A DNA stretch of 8,585 bases from Lachnospiraceae bacterium (GTDB lineage: Bacteria; Bacillota; Clostridia; Lachnospirales; Lachnospiraceae), in the NCBI GenBank assembly GCA_017477805.1, contig JAFUUM010000264.1, forward strand, positions 1-8,585. The letters run 5' to 3'. The notes below the pieces were generated by a model. It worked only from the letters and a program-made list of their open reading frames with translations. It was not told the DNA's origin and did not search any database. The position numbers and the translations under genes are program-made. Below are positions 1-6,080 of the stretch, in pieces; within the stretch, counting starts at the first letter, position 1; each line of letters opens with the position of its first letter.

Positions 1-116
1 AGGGCAACAGTTACCGTGGAAGAAACCGGAAAACAATAGCCCTTACGGCAGGTGAGAGTACGTCATTGATCAAAAAAGAAAGCTAAAAGAAAGGTTTGGC
101 TGGTGCATTGGCTTTT
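1..116. other. Left-edge stretch without an assignable gene
   Basis: All three plus-strand frames are open from the first base, closing at 37-39, 53-55 and 84-86. Any of them could be the 3' end of a plus-strand gene that begins outside the window, and nothing in the short peptides lets me choose. No start codon with a ribosome binding site is visible on either strand. The only structure I see is the terminator-like hairpin at 79-115, listed separately. If a plus-strand gene does end here, it would converge on the minus-strand cassette to the right. Confidence 0.3.
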
Positions 117-118
117 TT
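72..118. terminator. Possible weak bidirectional terminator
   Basis: AAAGCTAA at 79-86 can pair with TTGGCTTT at 108-115 (one G-U pair on the plus strand) around a 21-nt loop. A T-run follows at 113-118 on the plus strand. Read on the minus strand the same arms pair with one C-A mismatch and are followed by six T (complement of 72-77). The long loop and short arms make it weak. Its place just after the stop of the 61-residue minus-strand gene is what would be expected of a terminator between convergent genes. Confidence 0.35.
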
Positions 119-302
119 AAATCGCCTCAGATTGGCTTTTTCTCTCCGTCTCTGAATGGCGATTTCTGCCCGGCGCTAACAATATTTCCGGATTATCATG
201 TTTTACTTTCATAAACACTCTATAATCAATATCCAAATCGGTACATAATTCCTTATATGAATGGTATTCAGTATCATTAACTTTGATAATGTATTTTTTC
301 AT
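117..302 (-). CDS. Small hypothetical protein, possible HTH, last gene of sigma cassette
   Basis: This 61-residue protein is not one I recognise by name. It starts MKKYIIKV, a short beta-like segment. Residues about 15-38 (SYKELCTDLDIDYRVFMKVK) have the spacing of a helix-turn-helix, two helices around an L-D-I-D turn, as in small phage-like and element-borne DNA-binding proteins. That assignment is inference. The C-terminal third is polar and charged (RNRHSETERKSQSE) and probably disordered. It lies 42 bp after the sigma factor stop on the same strand, so the two are probably co-transcribed. Two in-frame TAA codons directly precede the ATG, which fixes the start. The only good ribosome binding site (AAAGGAG, 327-321) is 18 nt away and is better placed for a 5-codon ORF (316-299) whose TGA overlaps this ATG, suggesting translational coupling. 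Confidence 0.62.
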   Translation of the reverse strand: MKKYIIKVNDTEYHSYKELCTDLDIDYRVFMKVKHDNPEILLAPGRNRHSETERKSQSEAI

Positions 303-316
303 TTATTAAATATCAT
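299..316 (-). other. Five-codon mini-ORF overlapping the next start codon
   Basis: ATG ATA TTT AAT AAA TGA runs from 316 to 299. Its ATG sits 4 nt after the AAAGGAG at 327-321, and its TGA shares two bases with the ATG of the 61-residue gene (ATGA overlap). This could deliver ribosomes to the downstream start by reinitiation. It could also be chance in an A+T-rich gap, with the downstream start simply using a distant ribosome binding site. It is recorded because it decides how the next gene is translated. Confidence 0.3.
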
Positions 317-344
317 TTTGCTCCTTTCCCAAAGGCGATGAGTA

Positions 345-1022
345 TTATGCCGCAATTTCCAGGTCGTCCTGCTCCAGGAGAACCTCATTGAGGCCCTCCT
401 GCTCCGCGCAGTTGCGGAGGTATTTTTTTACCCTATTTACCCAGTTGTACACATTTTGGGCATCGACCCCCATGGATTTTGCGAGCTTACCCGGCTTTTC
501 CCCTCCCACCAGGCATAATTTCGCAACCGTTTTCTGGTTTTCGGGCAGGCTGTCAAAATGCGTGTATAGTTTTTCAACAGCTTCTTCATACGCGTACTGG
601 GCTTCCTCGTACAGGTACTCGTTTTCGGCAGACCTATGCCCGGGAATAAGGTCAAAGGTATCGACCTCGTTTTCGGAGCCCATGGTTTTCTCTATCTCTC
701 CCATCGATTTTTTCATCATCTTCTTGTACATATTTCTGTATTTATTTGTCGCAATCGTTTCCAGCCATGTCCCGTAGGATGCCTTGGATGCGTCAAAAAT
801 GTTACGGGAATGAAACACCTTTTCCATGACCTCATCCCCAAGGTCATCAAGGCCGTACATAGGGTCCGTAAACGAGAACCCCTTTAACCTCGCAAGTGTT
901 TCAATTTTGTCCTTGCTAAACAGGTACAGCTCATCAAAGTGCGTGAAGCACCCGCTCTTTAATTCCTGCATAATTTCATTTGCTCTCCGGCTGTCATCTT
1001 TTAAAGCATTCATCTTCTTCAT
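345..1022 (-). CDS. ECF-like sigma-70 family RNA polymerase sigma factor
   Basis: This 225-residue protein has the two-domain layout of an ECF (group 4) sigma factor, which would direct core RNA polymerase to a dedicated promoter set. Region 2 spans about residues 25-105, including DLGDEVMEKVF (60-70), equivalent to the usual DLvQEvFl core-binding stretch, and FDASKASYGTWLETIATNKY (76-95), matching the FDpskgsFkTWLfrIArN pattern before a basic tail. A linker rich in Glu and Tyr follows. Region 4 covers residues 159-203, starting LPENQKTVAKL, with a helix-turn-helix around KLAKSMGVDAQNVYNWV (179-195) and ending KKYLR. The ATG at 1022 is chosen because GGAGG lies 7 nt upstream (1034-1030); a TTG at 1046 would add eight residues without such a site. 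Known ECF factors are often paired with a membrane anti-sigma factor, but none is encoded here. The divergence of region 4 and the A+T-rich context suggest an accessory or element-borne factor. Confidence 0.87.
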   Translation of the reverse strand: MKKMNALKDDSRRANEIMQELKSGCFTHFDELYLFSKDKIETLARLKGFSFTDPMYGLDDLGDEVMEKVFHSRNIFDASKASYGTWLETIATNKYRNMYKKMMKKSMGEIEKTMGSENEVDTFDLIPGHRSAENEYLYEEAQYAYEEAVEKLYTHFDSLPENQKTVAKLCLVGGEKPGKLAKSMGVDAQNVYNWVNRVKKYLRNCAEQEGLNEVLLEQDDLEIAA

Positions 1023-1229
1023 AATACTTCCTCCGTAAATGCGCAAAAAGGGTCGTGACAGAAACCATAGGTCCTGCCGGGCTACAGTGATCGCATCATA
1101 TGAAATTAGGTATACCTTCTTTGAAACTTGTTTTTGGAATTTACTTACTTTACTACTATTCAGTTTTGAAATATGAAAGTTTGATCAATGAATTAATTAA
1201 TGAATACTAAGAATAAAATGATTGGTTAC
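1023..1229 (-). promoter_or_regulatory. Long leader between the 40-codon ORF and the sigma gene
   Basis: About 207 nt separate the small ORF from the sigma factor start. The distal two thirds are A+T-rich, with short direct repeats (AATGAA twice around TTAATT, 1187-1204). The last 60 nt before the ribosome binding site (about 1040-1100) are abruptly G+C-richer, containing CCCGGCAGGACC and GTCACGACCC on the minus strand. A weak long-range pairing ATGCG (minus strand, near 1095) with CGCAT (near 1040) could enclose that block. I cannot match it to a riboswitch class. Only the strong ribosome binding site at its end is certain. Confidence 0.3.
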
Positions 1230-1352
1230 TCACCCAGATTTTGGGGCCACAATTACATTATTCTGCACCGGGATCGGATTTCCTTTTTTCTTTTTGAGAT
1301 TTTTAAAAATTTGAAACCAATCTTCGTACATAACCTTATACCCGTCTTTCAT
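1230..1352 (-). CDS. Unrecognised 40-residue small protein, first gene of sigma cassette
   Basis: A 41-codon ORF lies between the sigma-cassette promoter and the sigma gene. The protein begins MKDGYKVMYEDWFQIFKNLK, followed by KKKGNPIPVQNN and a short hydrophobic end (VIVAPKSG). Residues about 8-23 would form an amphipathic, aromatic- and lysine-rich helix; there is no membrane segment or signal peptide. The ATG follows a GGGGTGA element (near 1363-1369) by about 9 nt, a moderate ribosome binding site. It is the first ORF after a well-formed promoter, which is the best argument that it is translated. I recognise no family. Position next to a sigma factor without an obvious partner makes a regulatory role conceivable, but that is guesswork. 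It may instead be non-coding leader. Confidence 0.45.
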   Translation of the reverse strand: MKDGYKVMYEDWFQIFKNLKKKKGNPIPVQNNVIVAPKSG

Positions 1353-1416
1353 CAAAATCTTTCACCCCTTTCCAAATAATTTTGAATCTTTTTTGAGCAC
1401 CTGAAAAAATACCCCT

Positions 1417-1445
1417 ATATTATTAGGATAGAAAAAGTTTTTCAA
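1417..1445 (-). promoter_or_regulatory. Promoter of the sigma-factor cassette
   Basis: The minus strand shows TTGAAA (1445-1440), a 17-nt spacer, and TAATAT (1422-1417). This is a close match to the housekeeping sigma-A consensus with ideal spacing. Transcription would start near 1410, about 58 nt before the ATG of the 40-codon ORF, and run on through the sigma gene and the 61-residue gene. It lies just beyond the T-tract of the transporter terminator, so the cassette appears to be its own transcription unit under the primary sigma factor. Confidence 0.65.
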
Positions 1446-1458
1446 AATTCGAGGCACT

Positions 1459-1492
1459 AAAAAAAGACTGCCACAGCGATGCTGTGACAGCC
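1459..1492 (-). terminator. Rho-independent terminator of the transporter operon
   Basis: On the minus strand the arms 1492-1481 and 1477-1466 form a 12-bp stem with two G-U pairs and a 3-nt ATC loop, followed directly by seven T (complement of 1459-1465). It lies about 45 bp past the stop of the solute-binding protein gene. This is a strong intrinsic terminator. It separates the transporter operon from the sigma cassette promoter about 14 bp further on. Confidence 0.9.
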
Positions 1493-1535
1493 TTCTTTTT
1501 ACATCTTCATATTTGTTTGTTCGGATAAATCCGGA

Positions 1536-3272
1536 TTAGGGGAGCATATCGCCGGAGTAGGTAGCTTCCCAAGCTGCCTGTCTCTCGTCCATGATAGCCT
1601 GTCCGCCTGCTTCCAGATATTCCTTCATACCCTGATCCCAAACAGCATCGAAATCAGCTACGGAAGCAACAACTGCTTTATCGTAAGTCTGATCTCTCTT
1701 ACCTGCAAGGTCGGTACCCTCGGTCTCTGCTGCGATATCGCCAACGGAAGGAGAGCCGGGAACCTTTGCATCCAGAGAAGCTGCCTTGATAGCGTTCTTA
1801 ACATCCTCAGGATCAACATCGGAGTAAGAGAATGCCAGAGACAGAGTGGTCAGATCGGGATCGGACAGTCTCAGACCGTTACAGTTAATGGTCATATCGA
1901 TGTTCTTACCGGAGTTCTGATACCAGTCATGATGTGCATCGTCGGGAGCCTGAATAACGATAGCGCCGGTAGCTGCATCAACGGTGTGGATAACGCCTTC
2001 TTCACCGATCTGCAGGAATTCAACGGTCTCAGGCTGAGACATGAACTCAAGGTAGCAAAGAGAAGCGATGGGCTCATCGTTGGTTGCAGGGAAGAATACC
2101 TTACGGTCTCCGCTGTTGGAGTAGCTGTACTTGGTGTATCCACCATTCTTATCCTCGAAGCAGTTGATAGCAACGAACTTAGCGTTGTCGCCGTACTGAG
2201 CTGCCAGAGTAGCGTTGATGGAGTCTTTACCATTTCTGAAAGGATAGTCATAGTTGTGGATGAATGCGCCAACGAAACCGGCTTTGATCATGTCATCCTC
2301 AGTGGTGTCATCGCCGCCGCTGTGCTCTGCGAAATCTTTCCAGATCAGGCCATCGTTGTACCACTTGTTCAGCAGTCTGATAGCTTCTTTGGTGCCGTTC
2401 TCGGTGAACTTTCTGTCATCATAACCGTTTACATAGTACTCTTTGTCGGTGATGTTAGGATCCATGAAGGACTCGATCAGAGTAGCTGCTCTCCAACCTA
2501 CATCGTAGGAAATGGAAAGGGGAACCATCTTGGAAGCATCTGCGCCAAGCAGAGTATCAGCGTTGTCTCTGAAAGCAACCAGCATTTCTTCGAACTCAGC
2601 CTTGTTGGTGGGCTCTTTCAGACCAAGAGTATCCAGCCAGTCTTTTCTTACGAAAGTGTTGATACGGCAGATCTCATTTCTCTTACCTTCGATAGCCCAA
2701 AGGGTACCTGCGGAAGGATCCAGATCCTGGTAAACCAGCTCGTCACCCAGCCAGTCAAACATGCTGGGAACCAGATCCTTGTTCTCCTCAAGAAGGGGAG
2801 CCAGGTCAATTACACCACCCATGTTTGCATAGGTCTGGATTGCGCCGTAGTTGTAGGTGTAGCAGATGTCGGGTGCGGTCTGGGATGCCAACAGGTTGTT
2901 GATATCGTCTGACTCCTGCCAACGGGATACGGTAACAAACTCAACTTCAACATTGTAACGCTCCAGCATCTGCTGCTGGATCCACTGTGTCCAGGCATTG
3001 TTGCCTGCTTCGGTACCACCGTCTACGTTACGGTCATACAGCTCAACCGTAATGTGTCTGGTCTCAACGAATTTGCCATCCTGCATGCCGCGAGCATCGG
3101 GACCGGTGGTCTCGGTTGCAGCGGGAGTGCTGTCCGTTGTGGTAGTGGTAGTAGTCGTCGTACTCTGAGTATCGGTAGACTGACTCTGGGTGTCTGCAGG
3201 CTTATCACCGCATGCTGCAAGAGAAAGCATCATGGAAGCTGCAAGCACTACTGATAAAAGTTTCTTTTTCAT
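1536..3272 (-). CDS. Extracellular solute-binding lipoprotein of a CUT1 sugar ABC transporter
   Basis: This 578-residue protein captures a carbohydrate outside the membrane and delivers it to the two permeases encoded just upstream. A lipoprotein signal peptide is clear: KKK, a hydrophobic core, and lipobox L18-A19-A20-C21, with lipid attachment at Cys21. Residues about 23-58 form a Ser/Thr/Gln/Asp linker with nine consecutive Thr (38-46), a flexible tether typical of Gram-positive surface lipoproteins. The remainder has the size and pattern of the large LplA/YtcQ-like solute-binding proteins (usual length about 500-580), for example TVSRWQESDDINNLLASQTA near residues 118-137, PDICYTYNYG, and the C-terminal WDQGMKEYLEAGGQAIMDER. 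The start is fixed by AAAGGAGG just upstream of the ATG. It is the last gene of the operon, after an intercistronic hairpin, and strong and uniform codon choice suggests high expression. The ligand cannot be read from the sequence. Confidence 0.95.
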   Translation of the reverse strand: MKKKLLSVVLAASMMLSLAACGDKPADTQSQSTDTQSTTTTTTTTTDSTPAATETTGPDARGMQDGKFVETRHITVELYDRNVDGGTEAGNNAWTQWIQQQMLERYNVEVEFVTVSRWQESDDINNLLASQTAPDICYTYNYGAIQTYANMGGVIDLAPLLEENKDLVPSMFDWLGDELVYQDLDPSAGTLWAIEGKRNEICRINTFVRKDWLDTLGLKEPTNKAEFEEMLVAFRDNADTLLGADASKMVPLSISYDVGWRAATLIESFMDPNITDKEYYVNGYDDRKFTENGTKEAIRLLNKWYNDGLIWKDFAEHSGGDDTTEDDMIKAGFVGAFIHNYDYPFRNGKDSINATLAAQYGDNAKFVAINCFEDKNGGYTKYSYSNSGDRKVFFPATNDEPIASLCYLEFMSQPETVEFLQIGEEGVIHTVDAATGAIVIQAPDDAHHDWYQNSGKNIDMTINCNGLRLSDPDLTTLSLAFSYSDVDPEDVKNAIKAASLDAKVPGSPSVGDIAAETEGTDLAGKRDQTYDKAVVASVADFDAVWDQGMKEYLEAGGQAIMDERQAAWEATYSGDMLP

Positions 3273-3301
3273 ACTATTCCTCCTTTTAAAAATGTGTGTA
3301 T

Positions 3302-3331
3302 GAATAACGTCGGACCGCCCGGCGTTTATTC
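3302..3331 (-). promoter_or_regulatory. Intercistronic hairpin between permease 2 and the binding protein
   Basis: The 64-nt gap holds an inverted repeat: GAATAACGTCGG (3302-3313) pairs with CCCGGCGTTTATTC (3318-3331), with one bulged A and a G-U pair, around a short loop. No T-tract follows on the minus strand, so it is not an intrinsic terminator. In known sugar-transporter operons such structures mark RNA processing sites or protect one cistron from exonuclease, letting the binding protein be made in excess over the permeases. That role is inferred from position. Confidence 0.55.
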
Positions 3332-3337
3332 CGTTTC

Positions 3338-4213
3338 TTATTCCTTTACGGCACCGATGGTAACACCGGCGATAAAGTATCTCTGCAGCCAGGGATAGAT
3401 CAGCAGGATGGGCACGGTTGCAAACATAACCGTTGCGGACTTTAAGGAGTCCTTTAAGCCGGGCTGCATGAAACCTTCCTGTGCTGCGACTTCCACTGCA
3501 TTTACGTTGTTCAGGATGTTATAGAGCAACAGCTGCAGAGGGAAGAACTGTTTGTTGGTCTTGATGTACATCAGCGCATCGCCGTATCCGTTCCATCTGC
3601 CCACTGCGTAGAACAGTGCCAGAGTTGCAAAAACGGGTTTGGACAGCGGGATGTAGATCTTGGTCAGGATCTGTACGAAGGTTGCTCCGTCGATCTCCGC
3701 CGATTCCCGAAGGGAGTCGGGGATGCCGTAGAAGAAGCTTCGCATGATGATCATGTTGTAAACGCTAAGGCAGCTGGGGATGATCAAAACCAGCGGGTTT
3801 TCCAAAAGCCCTAAGTCACTCATCAGCAGGTAGTTCGGGATGGTACCTGCGTTAAAGAACATCGTGATGGTGATAAAGATATTGATGACGCCTCTGCCGC
3901 GGAGCTGAGGGAAGATCAGCGGGTATGCGCACAGGGTGGTCATGGTCAGGGAAAGCAGGGTACAGATCAGGGTCAGTACTGCCGTCCACACAAATGCTCT
4001 CTGGTACTTCGGATCGCTGAGTACCGTCTGATATGCTTCCAGGTTAAAGCCCTTGGGCCATAAGTATACTTCGTGTCTGATCAGAAACTCCGTGCCGGAT
4101 AGCGATTTAGCAGCGAGGTTGATCATCGGGATAACGCAGACGATACTGATCAGGATACAGATCAGAATAAATACGATATCGCCGATCTTGGATTCTTTGG
4201 ATCTGACGTTCAT
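3338..4213 (-). CDS. Carbohydrate ABC transporter permease, YtcP/AraQ type
   Basis: This 291-residue inner-membrane protein is the second of two transmembrane subunits of a CUT1-family sugar importer. Six hydrophobic segments are visible, starting at residues about 11-33 (DIVFILICILISIVCVIPM). The cytoplasmic EAA loop that docks the ATPase is at 169-190: RESAEIDGATFVQILTKIYI then PL, with the conserved Gly. The GAVKE C-terminus is typical of the YtcP/LplC group (usual length about 290-300). The start is the ATG at 4213, whose A is shared with the TAA of permease 1 (TAATG), 8 nt after a GGGGG ribosome binding site; a TTG at 4219 would sit only about 2 nt from that site. The overlap implies translational coupling and equal production of the permeases. 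No ATPase gene is nearby, so a shared MsmX/MsmK-like ATPase encoded elsewhere presumably energises transport. Confidence 0.95.
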   Translation of the reverse strand: MNVRSKESKIGDIVFILICILISIVCVIPMINLAAKSLSGTEFLIRHEVYLWPKGFNLEAYQTVLSDPKYQRAFVWTAVLTLICTLLSLTMTTLCAYPLIFPQLRGRGVINIFITITMFFNAGTIPNYLLMSDLGLLENPLVLIIPSCLSVYNMIIMRSFFYGIPDSLRESAEIDGATFVQILTKIYIPLSKPVFATLALFYAVGRWNGYGDALMYIKTNKQFFPLQLLLYNILNNVNAVEVAAQEGFMQPGLKDSLKSATVMFATVPILLIYPWLQRYFIAGVTIGAVKE

Positions 4214-5172
4214 TACCAAATCCCCCTTTCACCGAGTTTACGTGAGATGGTGTTAGCCGTCAGCAGGAAGAACAGGCCTACTACTGACTGGAACAGACCC
4301 ACGGCGGTGGTCAGCGAGATCTTAAGCTGCTGAATACCGACTTTGTAAACGAAGGTGGAGATAACCTCCGCCACTTCCATGACCAGGTTGTTTCTCATGG
4401 CGTAAGGTCTTTCGAAGCCGCCGCCCATGATGTAACCAAGGTTCATGATCAGAAGTACCACGATGGTGGGTTTGATACCCGGGAGGGTAATGTGCCACAT
4501 TTTCTTAAATCGTCCGGCACCGTCAACCGCAGCTGCTTCGTACAGCTCCATGTTGATGCCGGCAATTGCTGCCAGGTAGATGATGGAACCCCAACCGAAG
4601 CTTTGCCATACACCCGCGCCGACATAGGTCGCTACCCAGTGTGCGGGATCGCTCAGGAAGGGAATGTTCTCACCGCCCATCTTGGTGATGAGGGAGTTTA
4701 CCATACCGTCGGTCTGGGCAAACAGCTGTGTACACAGGCTGGCGATGATGACCCAGGACAGGAAGTGCGGCATGTACGCGATGGTCTGCACCACTTTCTT
4801 AAACCGTTTTAACCGGATCTCATTCAGGATCAGAGCAAAAATGATGGGTGCGGGGAAGCCGCAGATCAGATCCAGAAGGTTCAGCTTTACGGTGTTCCAG
4901 AGGGCTCTTCTGAAGTCAGCATTTCCGAATGCGGTCTTGAAGTATTTCCAGATATCCGTCTGTCCCTTTACATTCGCCCAGGGCATATCCCCAAGGGGAG
5001 TATTCAGTTTGTACTCCTTGAATGCTAGGACGATGTAACGCATGGGCAGATATTTGAATACTGCCAGGTAGATCAACGGCAATAACAGCAGTGCGTATAA
5101 CTGCCAGTATCGCTTGATATAGCTTTTGTTGATCTTCTTTTTCGGGACGGGGTTTGCTTTTTCCTTCGCCAT
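4213..5172 (-). CDS. Carbohydrate ABC transporter permease, LplB type
   Basis: This 319-residue membrane protein is the first transmembrane subunit of the sugar importer. A basic cytoplasmic N-terminus (KKKINKSYIKRYW) precedes the first membrane span (about 24-40), followed by PMRYIVLAFKEYK, the typical LplB-family opening. Further spans lie at about 98-117, 136-150, 183-204, 236-250 and 288-307. The EAA loop is at 211-231 (YEAAAVDGAGRFKKMWHITL then P), complete with the conserved Gly and the I-x-L-P end. Its length is usual for the family. The ATG is preceded by AGGAG at about 12 nt, somewhat far, and by AAAGG very close. The gene begins 20 bp after the stop of the GntR regulator gene and overlaps permease 2 at its own stop, so it sits inside one operon with both. 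Confidence 0.95.
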   Translation of the reverse strand: MAKEKANPVPKKKINKSYIKRYWQLYALLLLPLIYLAVFKYLPMRYIVLAFKEYKLNTPLGDMPWANVKGQTDIWKYFKTAFGNADFRRALWNTVKLNLLDLICGFPAPIIFALILNEIRLKRFKKVVQTIAYMPHFLSWVIIASLCTQLFAQTDGMVNSLITKMGGENIPFLSDPAHWVATYVGAGVWQSFGWGSIIYLAAIAGINMELYEAAAVDGAGRFKKMWHITLPGIKPTIVVLLIMNLGYIMGGGFERPYAMRNNLVMEVAEVISTFVYKVGIQQLKISLTTAVGLFQSVVGLFFLLTANTISRKLGERGIW

Positions 5173-5192
5173 GACCTTTGACTGCTCCTTCT

Positions 5193-5867
5193 TTATTTAA
5201 AGTACTCAGGATACCTTGCTTTGATCACTTCCGCGTCAAAGCTGTATCTGGACAGATGTTTCTCAACCAGTGCCACCGCTTTTTCCTCGTCGTGTTCCTT
5301 GACGGCGGCCAGCATGTTTTTATGATCCGCAACGATCTTCATGTCCTTGATGGTTTCCATGGACAACGTCCGCACCCGGTCAAAATGGATCATAACACCG
5401 GATCGCATGTCGAAAATAAACTCTTTCTTGGCTGCATCATAAAGGAGTTTGTGGAAGCGATCATCCAGATCACGGATCTTTTCCGTATTCTCCTTCGTCA
5501 GGTAGAACTCCTGCAGATCGACGTTGTCCTCCAGTTTTTTCAGGATCAGGGGATCCGTTTCCCGGCAGGCCAGTTTGATCACCGCCTCATCCAGGATCTT
5601 TCTCAAAAACCTGGAGTCCTCCACCATCTCGGGATCGATCTTTGCGATAAAGGTGCCTCTCTGCGGATAAGTTTCCACCACAGAAACCTTGGCAAGCTCG
5701 TTCAGTGCCTCCCGCACCGGGGTCCTGGAAAGCCCAAGGCTTGATGCCAGATCGTTTTCCGACACCAGCATGCCGGGTTTCAGCGCAACCGAGACAATAT
5801 TCTGTTTCAGTACCCGAAACGCATAATCACTGGCACTCTCTCCGGGTTTCCTCTCATCCACGACCAT
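5193..5867 (-). CDS. GntR-family transcriptional regulator, FadR/FCD subfamily
   Basis: This 224-residue DNA-binding regulator has a winged helix-turn-helix at residues about 13-76. Recognition-helix residues are SRTPVREALNELAK (47-60), the GntR signature, and the wing is TYPQRGTFI. Residues about 85-210 form an all-helical FCD effector domain. The presumed metal-binding residues are all present: D135 and H139 in LDDRFHKLL, H182 in ADHKNML and H204 in EKHLSR. FCD regulators typically bind small organic acids or sugar acids through that metal site and are released from DNA by the ligand. As first gene of the transporter operon it is very probably the local, autoregulating repressor, and the palindrome at 5909-5922 is its likely operator. 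An in-frame TAG 12 nt upstream fixes the ATG start. Its ribosome binding site (GGAGA, 13 nt away) is poor, consistent with low-level production of a regulator. Confidence 0.93.
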   Translation of the reverse strand: MVVDERKPGESASDYAFRVLKQNIVSVALKPGMLVSENDLASSLGLSRTPVREALNELAKVSVVETYPQRGTFIAKIDPEMVEDSRFLRKILDEAVIKLACRETDPLILKKLEDNVDLQEFYLTKENTEKIRDLDDRFHKLLYDAAKKEFIFDMRSGVMIHFDRVRTLSMETIKDMKIVADHKNMLAAVKEHDEEKAVALVEKHLSRYSFDAEVIKARYPEYFK

Positions 5868-5893
5868 TGATAATAACTACTCTCCGAGAATGC

Positions 5894-5922
5894 CTTGTCT
5901 ACTTGTTTACTTGTATACAAGT
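5894..5922. promoter_or_regulatory. Probable GntR/FCD operator with three tandem 8-bp repeats
   Basis: ACTTGTATACAAGT (5909-5922) is a perfect 14-bp palindrome around TTGTATACAA, the type of core bound by FadR/FCD-group GntR regulators. Next to it, the plus strand carries three consecutive 8-bp units, CTTGTCTA, CTTGTTTA and CTTGTATA (5894-5917), the last forming one arm of the palindrome. The site lies 27-42 bp before the regulator start codon and overlaps the -10 and start region of the candidate promoter, the place for repression and autoregulation. Confidence 0.7.
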
Positions 5923-5948
5923 TTAATGCTGACTAAATGGTTGACCAA
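5920..5948 (-). promoter_or_regulatory. Candidate promoter of the GntR-transporter operon
   Basis: The minus strand has TTGGTC (5948-5943), a 17-nt spacer and TAAACT (5925-5920). Both hexamers are only partial matches to the sigma-A consensus, which suits a regulated promoter. The -10 abuts and partly overlaps the operator palindrome, so a bound regulator would block polymerase. A second A+T-rich stretch (TATAAC and TAATAT on the minus strand, 5997-5985) could hold an upstream promoter, but I find no convincing -35 for it. Confidence 0.4.
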
Positions 5949-6080
5949 AGGCATTGTGTTGAATACTATCCAAAGAAATTCTCTATATTATGTTATAATG
6001 CACAATACCCCGTCTGAACTCCCTAAATCTTGCTATGAAATTGTCATATGAAACGAAATTTGCTTTGGCATCTTTCACAA
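5949..6080. other. Intergenic region between polymerase terminator and transporter operon
   Basis: I find no gene here on either strand. On the plus strand TGTTATAAT (5991-5999) is a perfect extended -10 element, but no -35 match lies at a suitable distance and no plus-strand gene follows. The rest is A+T-rich without repeats that I can define. Confidence 0.4.

Noticed and set aside
1023..1046. TTG start eight codons upstream for the sigma factor
   Set aside because: The extra residues are encoded by the ribosome binding site region of the better-placed ATG at 1022.
1187..1204. AATGAA direct repeats around TTAATT as an attachment site or target duplication
   Set aside because: Six-base repeats in A+T-rich DNA are expected by chance, and no integrase or matching second copy is visible.
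1218..1379. 53-codon plus-strand ORF opposite the 40-codon small ORF
   Set aside because: No ribosome binding site or promoter ahead of it, whereas the minus-strand ORF has both.
1023..1535. CRISPR array or known riboswitch in the long gap
   Set aside because: No regularly spaced repeats and no conserved riboswitch core could be recognised.
1929..2912. 327-codon open frame on the plus strand, antisense to the solute-binding protein gene
   Set aside because: It lies wholly inside a clear lipoprotein gene, has no family features, and is explained by the restricted codon use of that highly expressed gene.
3125..3165. Run of nine Thr codons as a possible phase-variable repeat
   Set aside because: The codons are a mixture of ACG, ACT, ACC and ACA, so there is no uniform tract prone to slippage; it reads as a linker.
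5178..5744. 188-codon plus-strand open frame opposite the GntR gene
   Set aside because: Fully antisense to an unambiguous GntR/FCD gene with conserved motifs; no ribosome binding site or recognisable domain.
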